Assembly: GCF_000425845.1 (NCBI RefSeq)
Contig: NZ_AUEF01000022.1
Span: 1-34,177, forward strand
Length of the DNA stretch: 34,177 bases
Reading direction: 5' to 3'
DNA from: Jeotgalicoccus psychrophilus DSM 19085
GTDB lineage: Bacteria > Bacillota > Bacilli > Staphylococcales > Salinicoccaceae
The position numbers and the translations under genes are program-made. A model generated the notes under the pieces. That model saw nothing but the letters and a program-made list of their open reading frames with translations. It was not told where the DNA came from and did no database searches. Positions 1 to 7,080 of the stretch are shown here, piece after piece (position 1 is the stretch's first letter; every line of letters starts with the position of its first letter).

Positions 1-180
1 GTTTCATAGAAACCCGCAGCGTTTAGGAACTCGATGAGCTCGTTTCATAGGGACCCGCAGCGATTAGGAATTCGATGAGCTTGTTTCATAGGAACCCGCA
101 GCGTTTAGAAATTCGATGAACTTATTTCATAGAAACCCGCAGCGTTTAGGAATTCGATGAGCCCGTTTCATAGGAATCCC
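1..180. repeat. 41-bp tandem repeat array, cut by the left edge
   Basis: Four complete head-to-tail units start at 1, 42, 83 and 124, and a partial fifth runs from 165 to about 180. Each unit reads roughly GTTTCATAGRAACCCGCAGC followed by GTTTAGGAATTCGATGAGCYY, with a few substitutions per copy. The period of 41 is not a multiple of three and no ORF spans the array, so it is very probably non-coding. Copy 1 contains the small dyad GTTTC-ATA-GAAAC. There are no unique spacers, so it is not a CRISPR. The array continues upstream of the window. Function unknown. Confidence 0.9.
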
Positions 181-202
181 AATCAATAACCTAACAGCAA
201 AA

Positions 203-237
203 CCGCTAGAAATCTCAGCGAACGAGATTTCTAGCGG
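203..237 (-). terminator. Rho-independent terminator after the YfcC/52-aa unit
   Basis: A perfect 14-bp stem (203-216 with 224-237) closes a 7-nt loop. Read on the minus strand it is followed by TTTTGCTGTT, so it most likely ends the minus-strand unit whose last stop codon is at 264. Confidence 0.75.
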
Positions 238-263
238 CTTATAAATCTTTATCTTCAAATACA

Positions 264-422
264 CTACTTTTTTCTTCTGACAGAAATAATATGTTCATCT
301 TCACCGAACATGCGGCGGCATATTTTTCGTGCATCGATTTGATCACGGGCGCAGATTTCCTGCGTTGCTATTCTGTTATCTTTTTCTACAATAATTTCAA
401 ATCGTTTCGTACCACATCTCAT
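264..422 (-). CDS. Small basic hypothetical protein, 52 aa
   Basis: A short minus-strand ORF starts with ATG at 422 and stops with TAG at 264. It is preceded by an AAGGTGAG ribosome binding site and lies 25 bp after the stop of the YfcC-type carrier, so it is probably co-transcribed with it; a hairpin terminator follows at 203-237. The product begins MRCGTKRFEIIVEKDN and ends RRKK. It has no signal peptide or membrane segment, is rich in charged residues, and has three cysteines (3, 24, 35) too widely spaced for a standard zinc knuckle. I do not recognise the family. The good RBS, operon position and terminator support a real gene; conservation was not testable here. Confidence 0.55.
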   Translation of the reverse strand: MRCGTKRFEIIVEKDNRIATQEICARDQIDARKICRRMFGEDEHIISVRRKK

Positions 423-447
423 GAATTCTCACCTTATTTACTAAATT

Positions 448-1848
448 TTAAAATGGTCCCCAATTTATAAAATAAGCAATAATCAGGAACACAGCACCTA
501 GACCATACCATATTAATAAGAGCGGCCAAATAAATTTAATCCAGTCCGTATACTTTATTTTAGCAATAGCGAGTGCAGCCATAAAATATCCTGAAGTTGG
601 GTAGAAGATATTTGAGAATCCGTCCCCAAACTGGAATGCGAGAACTGCAGTCTGTCTTGTCATATCTGTTAAATCAACAAGGCCGACCATAATCGGCATT
701 GTTGCCGCTGCCTGCCCGCTTCCGGATGGAATTACAAAGTTAAGCAAGCCTTGGGTCACCATCATAGCTACCGGTACAAATGTTTCGGGAATCATAGTAA
801 CAATAATGCTTAAGCCGTAAACAACAGTATCTAAGATAGCACCGTCTTCAAGAACTACGGAAATAGCACGGGCAACCCCGACGATTAATGCTCCCAGAAC
901 AATATTCTGAATACCTTCATTCATTGCTTCAGCAATACCTGAAGGCTTAAGGCCAGCGACAAGTCCGCTGACAATACCTGCGAATAAGTAAAAACCGGCA
1001 AGTTCGATAAAGTACCATTGATACTGGAAAATACCAAACAGCATAAATCCTAGTGCAAGAATAAAGATACCTGTTCCTACATAAGTACGTGTGCTGAGTT
1101 CAGGACTGTCAGTTTCATCTTTAATAAACTGAGAATTGTCCACATTATCAGTAATTAAAGTTTTTGCAGGGTCTTTCTGAACTTTTTTAATATAAAAGAT
1201 GATAAACAATATACCAACAGCAAGCATTACTGCAAGGATAATTAAACGGAAACCGATTCCCGAATAAAGAGGCAGCTCTGCAATTGTCTGCGCTGTCCCG
1301 AGGTTAGCCGGTGCTGTAATTGCGACGGCAAAACCGACAACTGTAGCCATTAAGACAGTGCCGGTGGCAGCCATACGGTCATAGCCAAGCCGTAAAAATA
1401 AAGGAAGCAGAGCAGGTAAGAATATCAGTGATGATTCTATATTGCCGGTCAGCGCTACAAATAGTGCTAAAGGAATAACTATTGTCGGAATGATCAGCAT
1501 TCCTTTATTGCCAAATGACCGGATCAGGAAATTGAGTATTACATCAATAATGCCTGCTTTCTCAATAACTCTGAATAGAGCACCAATGGCCATAATACCG
1601 AAGATGATAGCAACCGTCTGTTCAACACCTCTCGGTATTGCTGTCATAAATTCCAGAATGCCCACCGGTGTTTGTTCAGCATAGCTGAATGTGTCCGGGA
1701 TGATTACTGAGCGGCCGTCAACTTCTTCTCTATCATAAGAACCCGCGGGCACTATGTAAGTGGCTATTACAGATAAAGTAATTAAGGTAAAGAGTATTAC
1801 GTAAATGTGCGGCATAACAAATTTTCGTTTTTGTTTACTTTCGTTCAT
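448..1848 (-). CDS. YfcC/DcuC-family membrane carrier
   Basis: A 466-residue polytopic membrane protein with a short basic cytoplasmic N-terminus (KQKRK) and about twelve hydrophobic segments. Its length, the early segment with IVPAGSYDR, and the later stretch NFVIPSGSGQAAATMP match the YfcC family (DcuC-like C4-dicarboxylate anaerobic carrier superfamily). These are annotated as carboxylate or basic amino acid carriers; the substrate cannot be told from sequence. The ATG is preceded by GGAGG, and a TATAAT-like -10 lies at 1900-1905 on the minus strand. The 52-residue ORF follows in the same unit. Family call is firm; substrate is open. Confidence 0.85.
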   Translation of the reverse strand: MNESKQKRKFVMPHIYVILFTLITLSVIATYIVPAGSYDREEVDGRSVIIPDTFSYAEQTPVGILEFMTAIPRGVEQTVAIIFGIMAIGALFRVIEKAGIIDVILNFLIRSFGNKGMLIIPTIVIPLALFVALTGNIESSLIFLPALLPLFLRLGYDRMAATGTVLMATVVGFAVAITAPANLGTAQTIAELPLYSGIGFRLIILAVMLAVGILFIIFYIKKVQKDPAKTLITDNVDNSQFIKDETDSPELSTRTYVGTGIFILALGFMLFGIFQYQWYFIELAGFYLFAGIVSGLVAGLKPSGIAEAMNEGIQNIVLGALIVGVARAISVVLEDGAILDTVVYGLSIIVTMIPETFVPVAMMVTQGLLNFVIPSGSGQAAATMPIMVGLVDLTDMTRQTAVLAFQFGDGFSNIFYPTSGYFMAALAIAKIKYTDWIKFIWPLLLIWYGLGAVFLIIAYFINWGPF

Positions 1849-1995
1849 TCAAAAGCCCTCCGATTTTTTTGATATAAGACAAGTTATTACATAAATGTTA
1901 TTATACACAAAATATTCAGAAATATTAATATAAATTCAATTTAGGCTGATTATTTCAATGAAAATATAGAAAAGTGAAATTTTTTCCAGAAAATA

Positions 1996-2025
1996 AAAAG
2001 TCCCCGTTATTCAGCGGGAACTTTT
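1996..2025 (-). terminator. Terminator after the XRE/DUF3169 pair
   Basis: An 11-bp stem with one wobble pair (1996-2006 with 2015-2025) ends in a T run on the minus strand, a few bases past the DUF3169 stop codon at 2032. Confidence 0.75.
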
Positions 2026-2031
2026 AAGCGA

Positions 2032-2724
2032 TTATTTCTCTCTAATTTCATATGCATATTTCAGCTGACTTATAATCATAATAAGTCCGATGATTACAAT
2101 ACTGAAAATTTGAGATTCTTCCGTGATAAATGAATAGAAAATCATGAGGATGAGAGCAAAGAACAGCATAGTGCTGGTCAGTGTCCACGAGCGGTATAGT
2201 GCTTTCGCCATAATGAATATCTCACCTTCATCTGAAGCGGCAAACAATTTCTCTGCGTAATTTTTATCGGAAATTTCCGGTAAATCTTTATCCGGATAGA
2301 TAATATTAACCAGTGCTGATGCCTGGAAACTCATAAACATTGAAACGAACACCAATACTATCGTCAGCGCGACAAGCCAAGGGCTTTCTGCAGCTAAGGC
2401 TTGAATTGCAAGTGCCATAAGTGACAATACTAATGGTACTGCTGTGGCAACTGTAACAACATTGAATGTATTATAGCTGTATACATCAAAGTCATCGTCA
2501 TCTACTTTTCTATTATTATCTTTAGTCATTTTAATCAGTTTTTTGCGGCGTATAAATGCATATACAAGCAGTGCAGCAGCGAGTACAATCATTACGATAC
2601 TCAGCCAGAAGTAGATAGTTTCCAATAAGCCCTCCGAATTTCTTCCGTAAAGCAGTTCCAGTGTCAGATAACCTGCGGCAAAACCGATTGCGGCATACAG
2701 CAGCATTTTTAATAAGAATTTCAT
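2032..2724 (-). CDS. DUF3169 family membrane protein
   Basis: A 230-residue integral membrane protein with about six hydrophobic segments in three hairpins: near residues 5-23 and 35-58, near 90-110 and 117-138, and near 183-200 and 207-222. A charged cytoplasmic loop (RRKKLIKMTKDNNRKVDDDD) sits after the second segment. Size, topology and immediate linkage to a small XRE regulator are typical of DUF3169 (also annotated as XRE-linked membrane proteins). The ATG directly follows the stop of the regulator, so the two are translationally linked. No biochemical function is established; a role in sensing or modulating the regulator is inferred from linkage only. Confidence 0.8.
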   Translation of the reverse strand: MKFLLKMLLYAAIGFAAGYLTLELLYGRNSEGLLETIYFWLSIVMIVLAAALLVYAFIRRKKLIKMTKDNNRKVDDDDFDVYSYNTFNVVTVATAVPLVLSLMALAIQALAAESPWLVALTIVLVFVSMFMSFQASALVNIIYPDKDLPEISDKNYAEKLFAASDEGEIFIMAKALYRSWTLTSTMLFFALILMIFYSFITEESQIFSIVIIGLIMIISQLKYAYEIREK

Positions 2725-2928
2725 TTATAACTCCTCCTCATCGAATATAAAAATATTCTCGATCGGTTCGTTAAATATCTTAGCCATTCGTTTTGCAATT
2801 AACAGCGATGGAATATACTCTTCGCGTTCGATTAAGCTGATTGTCTGCCGTGATACTTTAGCAAGTTTTGAGAGCTGGGTCTGGTTTAAACTGTCCCTGG
2901 CGCGCAGTTCACGCAATCTTGTTTTCAT
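2725..2928 (-). CDS. Small XRE/Cro-type DNA-binding regulator
   Basis: A 67-residue protein that is almost entirely one helix-turn-helix domain. The motif includes LNQTQLSKLAKVSRQTISLIE near residues 14-34, followed by the typical tail IPSLLIAKRMAKIFNEPIENIF. It has no effector domain, as in the YozG-like Cro/C1 family. It is the first gene of a two-gene unit with DUF3169. The upstream dyad at 2996-3021 is the best candidate for its operator; that would let it control both itself and the divergent ABC exporter. Family certain; target inferred. Confidence 0.92.
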   Translation of the reverse strand: MKTRLRELRARDSLNQTQLSKLAKVSRQTISLIEREEYIPSLLIAKRMAKIFNEPIENIFIFDEEEL

Positions 2929-2995
2929 AGCTTCACCTTCGCTTCTTTTTTAGATACATAGATATTCTGTATTTATAATGTAACACTTATTTGTC

Positions 2996-3021
2996 TTTTT
3001 GACAACTTTAATTGTCAAAAA
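2996..3021. promoter_or_regulatory. Perfect dyad between XRE operon and HrtBA-like operon
   Basis: TTTTTGACAA, a 6-nt spacer and TTGTCAAAAA form a perfect 10-bp inverted repeat. Each arm carries a TTGACA/TTGTCA -35-like hexamer. On the plus strand TTGACA at 2999-3004 is 17 nt from TATAAG at 3022-3027. A protein bound here would cover the -35 region on both strands. The bound regulator is not known; the adjacent XRE protein is the obvious candidate. Confidence 0.6.
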
Positions 3022-3153
3022 TATAAGTATACTAGTCAAGAAGATAAAAAACATAATATTGTTGATTTAACATCAATGCTTACTCTAATGAAAAGTTTAT
3101 AATGGATAAGATATAAATTTGAATGAAGTCGATAACCGAGAAGGGGTAATCTA

Positions 3154-4203
3154 ATGTTTTTAGCATGGAATGAAATGATAAGAAATAAGCTGAAGTTCAG
3201 TTTAATTATCGGAGTCCTTGTGATGATCAGCTACCTGCTGTTTCTGTTATCAGGGCTGGCGAGCGGTTTGATGGATTTGAACAGAGAAGCTGTCGATCAA
3301 TGGGAATCAGATGCAATCATTTTAAATGATGAAGCCAACCAGACAATTCAGCAGTCTATGATAGCTGAAGATGATGTCGAAGGTCTGTTTGAGGAACAGG
3401 CAACATTGAAACAGCATTCAGTTATTGCATCAAACGGCGAGATTGAAGAGAATGCTTTTGTTTTCGGCATAGAAGAAGATTCATTCCTCCTGCCGGAACT
3501 CACAGAGGGTGAACAAGCTGAAATAGAAAATGAAGTCGTGGCAGATTATTCATTAAAAGAAACGGGCTTTGAAGTCGGTGATGAGCTGACATTATCAAAC
3601 AGCGATGAAGTACTGACTTTGACAGGCTTTACCGAAAGTGCTAAATACAGTGCATCATCAATATTATTTACGGATAATAAAACAATCGAAAAACTTAATC
3701 CGATGCTGAGTGAAGATATCATTAATGCACTGGTTGTTCGTGATGCTGACTGGCAAAATACTGAAGTTAATGATGAACTTGAAGCGCTGGAAATTGAGGA
3801 GTTTATAGAGAGTCTTCCAGGCTATACTGCTCAAAACTTAACGCTGAACTTTATGATTATTTTCCTGTTTATTATTTCAGCAGCAGTAATCGGCATATTC
3901 TTATATGTACTGACACTACAGAAAACAAGTCTATTTGGTGTGTTAAAGGCACAGGGCTTTTCAAACGGTTATCTTGCAAGAACGGTACTGGCACAAACAT
4001 TTATTATTGCAGTAATAGGAACCGTAATCGGCTTGGGATTAACATTCCTGACAGGTCTATTCCTGCCTCCCGCAGTGCCGATTGAGTTTAATTACTTAAC
4101 GATGATTATTTATATGGTTGTACTTATTGCAGTTGCGATGCTCGGAAGTTTGTTCTCAGTCATCAGCGTGCGGAAAGTCGATCCGTTAAAAGCAATTGGA
4201 TAG
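3154..4203 (+). CDS. FtsX/MacB-type ABC permease, HrtB-like
   Basis: A 349-residue permease with one N-terminal membrane segment (about 15-38), an extracytoplasmic domain of about 185 residues, and three C-terminal segments (about 230-255, 275-300, 310-336). This is the four-helix FtsX/MacB (type VII) fold. Length, the opening MFLAWNEMIRNKLKFSLIIG and the ending RKVDPLKAIG resemble HrtB haem-efflux and DevC-like permeases. AAGGGG precedes the ATG. It lies 12 bp before its ATPase. Gene order (permease then ATPase) is opposite to the usual hrtAB, and no hssRS sensor pair is adjacent, so haem as substrate is only a possibility. Confidence 0.8.
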   Translation: MFLAWNEMIRNKLKFSLIIGVLVMISYLLFLLSGLASGLMDLNREAVDQWESDAIILNDEANQTIQQSMIAEDDVEGLFEEQATLKQHSVIASNGEIEENAFVFGIEEDSFLLPELTEGEQAEIENEVVADYSLKETGFEVGDELTLSNSDEVLTLTGFTESAKYSASSILFTDNKTIEKLNPMLSEDIINALVVRDADWQNTEVNDELEALEIEEFIESLPGYTAQNLTLNFMIIFLFIISAAVIGIFLYVLTLQKTSLFGVLKAQGFSNGYLARTVLAQTFIIAVIGTVIGLGLTFLTGLFLPPAVPIEFNYLTMIIYMVVLIAVAMLGSLFSVISVRKVDPLKAIG

Positions 4204-4215
4204 GAGGAGAAAATA

Positions 4216-4881
4216 ATGCTTAAATTTGAAAATGTTATAAAATCATTCAAAGATGGAGACCAGACGATAGAAGCGGTCAAGAATACATCGATTACTTTTA
4301 ATAAAGGTGAGTGCATCGCAATTATCGGACCTTCAGGTTCAGGAAAGAGTACTTTTTTAACAATCGCAGGTGCGCTTCAAACGCCGACCGAGGGCGATGT
4401 TAAAATTAATGGTCAAAGTATTTCAGGCATGAAGAGTAAAGAACTTGCTAATTTGAGATTGAATGAAATCGGCTTTATTCTGCAGACAAGCAACCTGGTG
4501 CCTTTTCTTTCAGTTAAACAGCAGTTTCAGCTCTTGAAAAAATCTAAAAAAGATGTAATGGCTGACAGCGAACTGGATGAACTATTTGAAAAACTTTCTT
4601 TAACGAAAGTGAAAAAACAGCTGCCGAGTGAAATATCAGGCGGTCAGAAACAGCGTGTAGCGATTGCAAAATCATTATATACAAACCCAAGCATTATTCT
4701 GGCAGATGAGCCGACAGCATCTTTAGATACAGAGAATGCCTTGAAAGTAATGCAGATTTTAAAAGAAGAAACAGAACAGCGTATGAAGACATGTATTATC
4801 GTTACTCATGATGAACGCTTAACTGAGTATTGTGATGCGGTGTATAAAATGACAGATGGTATATTAGAGAAACAGGATTAA
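4216..4881 (+). CDS. ABC transporter ATPase, HrtA/LolD-like
   Basis: A 221-residue MacB/LolD-class ATPase with every motif intact: Walker A GPSGSGKST at 38-46, Q-loop Q90, signature SGGQKQR at 141-147, Walker B ending at E165 with ADEPTASLD, and switch histidine H198 in VTHD. It is the cytoplasmic motor for the permease encoded 12 bp upstream, with AGGAGG before its ATG. Such FtsX-type pairs act as mechanotransmitters or exporters at the membrane and often confer resistance to haem or antimicrobial peptides. The unit ends at the hairpin at 4885-4916. Confidence 0.92.
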   Translation: MLKFENVIKSFKDGDQTIEAVKNTSITFNKGECIAIIGPSGSGKSTFLTIAGALQTPTEGDVKINGQSISGMKSKELANLRLNEIGFILQTSNLVPFLSVKQQFQLLKKSKKDVMADSELDELFEKLSLTKVKKQLPSEISGGQKQRVAIAKSLYTNPSIILADEPTASLDTENALKVMQILKEETEQRMKTCIIVTHDERLTEYCDAVYKMTDGILEKQD

Positions 4882-4884
4882 AGT

Positions 4885-4916
4885 AAAAACACATTCTGAC
4901 TTTGGAATGTGTTTTT
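4885..4916 (+). terminator. Terminator after HrtBA-like operon
   Basis: A perfect 12-bp stem (4885-4896 with 4905-4916) with an 8-nt loop and a run of five T lies just after the ATPase stop codon. Confidence 0.85.
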
Positions 4917-4937
4917 AAATTTTAAGAGGTGAATTAT

Positions 4938-5246
4938 TTGGGACTTGTATATTTAGCAGGTGCAATCGTATCTGAAGTTTTTGGTTCAAGCATGATGAAA
5001 GTCACCGCAGTTAGTAATTCTAAAAAAGCAATTATAGGAATAGTTGCCGGTTATGCGCTGGCGTTTTACATGCTGTCACTGGCACTCTTAACACTGCCGC
5101 TGAGTTTTGCATATGCAGCCTGGAGCGGTGTTGGTACAATGCTGACAGCGATAATCGGTTTTGCGATATTTAAAGAAGAAATCAGACCAGCAACGGTTAT
5201 TGGGATTATAATTTTAATTATTGGTCTTATTTTAATGAGGGTATAG
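4938..5246 (+). CDS. SMR multidrug efflux subunit, EbrA-like
   Basis: A 102-residue small multidrug resistance protein with four membrane segments. The essential SMR glutamate is E13 in the first helix (AIVSEVFGS), and the later AFYMLSLALLTLPLSFAYA and WSGVGT stretches fit the EbrA side of heterodimeric EbrAB-type pumps. A TTG start at 4938 is preferred to the GTG at 4929, because the ribosome site AAGAGGTG overlaps that GTG and sits 6 nt before the TTG. It is followed after 11 bp by a second SMR gene. The dimer would exchange protons for cationic compounds. No riboswitch precedes it. Confidence 0.85.
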   Translation: MGLVYLAGAIVSEVFGSSMMKVTAVSNSKKAIIGIVAGYALAFYMLSLALLTLPLSFAYAAWSGVGTMLTAIIGFAIFKEEIRPATVIGIIILIIGLILMRV

Positions 5247-5257
5247 GAGGTGTTGTA

Positions 5258-5599
5258 ATGAAAGCAGCATTATTTTTAATGGGTGCCATTGTTTTTGAAG
5301 TGACCGGGACTACTATGCTGAATTTATCGAACGGTTTCACTAATGTTACTCCGACGGTTATTATGTTTATCTGTTTTGGGCTGTCATTTACATTTCTAAT
5401 TGGAGCACTTAAAACAATTCCGCTTAGTATCGCATACAGTGTCTGGGCAGGATTAGGTACTGCCGGTGCGGGACTTATCGGTGTGTTTATATTTAATGAA
5501 TATCTGTCGGCAGTCAATATTCTAGGGCTATGCGTAATTATTCTTGGTGTGATAGTGATGAACATATCTAAAAAGGAAGATAAAGAAACTGTACAGTAA
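5258..5599 (+). CDS. SMR multidrug efflux subunit, EbrB-like
   Basis: A 113-residue SMR protein with four membrane segments and a hydrophilic C-terminal tail (KKEDKETVQ). The conserved glutamate is E14 in AIVFEVTGT; the third helix carries IPLSIAYSVWAGLGT. AGGAGGTG overlaps the stop codon of the upstream SMR gene, so the two are expressed together as an antiparallel heterodimer. The dissimilar tail and loop charges of the partners fit a heterodimeric pump. Drug efflux is the family function; guanidine cannot be excluded but is less likely than for the pair at 15403-16040. Confidence 0.85.
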   Translation: MKAALFLMGAIVFEVTGTTMLNLSNGFTNVTPTVIMFICFGLSFTFLIGALKTIPLSIAYSVWAGLGTAGAGLIGVFIFNEYLSAVNILGLCVIILGVIVMNISKKEDKETVQ

Positions 5600-5632
5600 A
5601 AAAGGATAATGACGAGGTCATTATCCTTTTTT
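5598..5632. terminator. Bidirectional terminator between convergent genes
   Basis: A perfect 16-bp stem (5598-5613 with 5617-5632) with a GAG loop; A-rich and T-rich arms let it work in both directions. It separates the SMR pair from the minus-strand operon ending at 5634. Confidence 0.9.
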
Positions 5633-5633
5633 A

Positions 5634-6098
5634 TTATAATTTTAAGATTTCTTCTATATCTTTTTGAACAGATTCAAAGTGCTGTCTGTCCATTTCCTCA
5701 GGTTCACCGTGTTCTGCGATATTCTTTATACTTTTCACTTTGAACTGCCAGCCCGAAAAATCACGTGCAGCATTTTCGAATGCTGCAGGCAGCCGTTCAT
5801 TAAGAACAAGCTGTGTGTCATCCCCATCCCCATCAAGCAGAATTTCTACTTCGCCTTCAGCCCATGCAAAATGAATGAACTTCGGGTTTTCATAACGAAA
5901 AATCTTCATATCTTCAAATTCATCATTTCCAAGATCAAAGAGCAGCCGTTCTGTTCCTTTGAACGACAACTCGGGAAACCACTGCTGAATTCCTTTTGTT
6001 GTTCCTAAGTAAGCAAAAATATTTTCGGGACTGCTGTCAATTCGGGTGATCACTTTTTGATATATATTATTATCTTTCATATGATACGAAGTCTGCAT
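5634..6098 (-). CDS. SRPBCC (AHSA1-like) domain protein
   Basis: A 154-residue soluble protein with the START/Bet v1-like SRPBCC fold of the AHSA1 group. The pattern is visible as VITRIDSSPENIFAYLGTT, then IQQWFPE, then FIHFAWAEGEVEILL and the C-terminal GWQFKVKSIKNIAEHG. These proteins have a hydrophobic ligand pocket, and most bacterial members have no assigned substrate. It is the last gene of a four-gene minus-strand operon, 14 bp after the DoxX-like gene, with GAGGT before the ATG. Function beyond fold is unknown. Confidence 0.8.
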   Translation of the reverse strand: MQTSYHMKDNNIYQKVITRIDSSPENIFAYLGTTKGIQQWFPELSFKGTERLLFDLGNDEFEDMKIFRYENPKFIHFAWAEGEVEILLDGDGDDTQLVLNERLPAAFENAARDFSGWQFKVKSIKNIAEHGEPEEMDRQHFESVQKDIEEILKL

Positions 6099-6112
6099 AT
6101 TAAATTACCTCT

Positions 6113-6466
6113 TTATAATTTATTTACAATTTTAATCAGGACGAACTGCAATGGTACTCTAGCCCAGAGCAGAGGCTTTGGTACATCGATACTACCTAGC
6201 GGCAGTGATTTTTGAGCCATGTAGATATTGGCTGGAAGCACGAGCATCAGGAAACTGTTAATGATTTTTTTAAAAAAATTCCCTGGACGCTTTATTAATA
6301 GAAAGAAACTGATAATCAGTTCTGCCACACCGCTTGCTTTAACGATAAAATCTTTAAACGGTAAATAATGCGGAACGATATTTGTAAAACCTTCTGTACG
6401 TGTAAAGTGTGCAACACCTGCAATGCCGAAAACAGCAGCAAGTATGTATCGCATAATAGTCTTCAT
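6113..6466 (-). CDS. DoxX-like membrane protein
   Basis: A 117-residue protein with four hydrophobic segments. The DoxX-family signature is clear: AAVFGIAGVAHFTRTEGF, then IVPHYLPFKDFIV, SGVAELIISFFLL, LPANIYMA and the closing WARVPLQFVLI. The family includes subunits linked to thiosulfate:quinone oxidation and thiol stress, but short Firmicutes members are uncharacterised. An AGAGGA site precedes the ATG. It lies between the HhH/NTF2-like gene and the SRPBCC gene in the same operon. Confidence 0.82.
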   Translation of the reverse strand: MKTIMRYILAAVFGIAGVAHFTRTEGFTNIVPHYLPFKDFIVKASGVAELIISFFLLIKRPGNFFKKIINSFLMLVLPANIYMAQKSLPLGSIDVPKPLLWARVPLQFVLIKIVNKL

Positions 6467-6532
6467 GCTAATTCCTCTTCCTTCATAAAGTTGATATTTA
6501 TATTTACCCTGATTAGACTTTCAATAACTCAA

Positions 6533-7063
6533 TTATTTTGAATAAGTGCTGAGGGTTTTAATTTTTGCATCTTTTCTATGATTTTCGAAATTAATAAAAA
6601 ATGCAAAGTGGTGCTTTTCACTATCGGCAGTGATTGCAATTACTTCTGCCGCTCCTTCTTTGCCGTGAGTGATAATAGTAATTATTTCGAGAGAACTGAT
6701 ACTCTTGTCAGGCACGTTAAAAATTGAATTAAAGTCCTCATTGCATAACTCTGAAACAGCTTGTTTGTTCTTTCCAAAGCTGCCGATCAAAAAATCGCGT
6801 ATAACTTCTCTTTTAGGTGCATTATTGCAGCCAAGACTGCCGAGAATTGCAAAGTAGGGTGAATAAGGCAATGTTTCACCTTCATTAAATTTTAAATTAG
6901 AGTCTGACAAAGCCTGTTTAAGGATGCTCACAGCTTTAGGACCGATGCCATGAATTTTTAAGAGATTCTTTTCATCGATCCGGCTGAGCTGTTCCAGTTC
7001 AGTAATGCCAATGTTAGACAGAGCATTTGCTGCCGGCTTTCCTATATTCGGGATATTCGTCAT
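6533..7063 (-). CDS. Helix-hairpin-helix protein with NTF2/SnoaL-like C-terminal domain
   Basis: A 176-residue protein with two parts. Residues 1-55 form a tandem helix-hairpin-helix unit (IPNIGKPAANAL near 4-15 and IHGIGPKAVSIL near 37-48), the non-specific DNA-binding fold also found in the RNA polymerase alpha C-terminal domain. Residues about 77-176 look like a SnoaL/NTF2 cone: PKREVIRDFLIGSF, a central variable region, EVIAITADSEKHHFAFFINF at the end. The second assignment is weaker. GGAGG precedes the ATG. It follows the LysE-type exporter by 17 bp. Role unknown; DNA binding coupled to a small-ligand pocket is an inference. Confidence 0.65.
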   Translation of the reverse strand: MTNIPNIGKPAANALSNIGITELEQLSRIDEKNLLKIHGIGPKAVSILKQALSDSNLKFNEGETLPYSPYFAILGSLGCNNAPKREVIRDFLIGSFGKNKQAVSELCNEDFNSIFNVPDKSISSLEIITIITHGKEGAAEVIAITADSEKHHFAFFINFENHRKDAKIKTLSTYSK

Positions 7064-7080
7064 AAAAAAACCTCCATAAA

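Noticed and set aside
1-180. CRISPR array
   Set aside because: Units are contiguous 41-bp tandem copies with no unique spacers and no cas genes in the window.
2032-2928. Toxin-antitoxin pair (small HTH protein plus membrane protein)
   Set aside because: The membrane partner has the size and features of DUF3169, a large polytopic protein, not a small toxin; the regulator is YozG-like.
4216-4881. Naming the ABC pair hrtA/hrtB
   Set aside because: Gene order is reversed and no HssRS-like sensor is adjacent; many FtsX-type exporters look alike, so no symbol was given.
4885-4937. A riboswitch ahead of the first SMR pair
   Set aside because: Only a simple 12-bp hairpin that fits a terminator for the upstream ATPase; none of the ykkC conserved blocks found at 15246-15332 are present.
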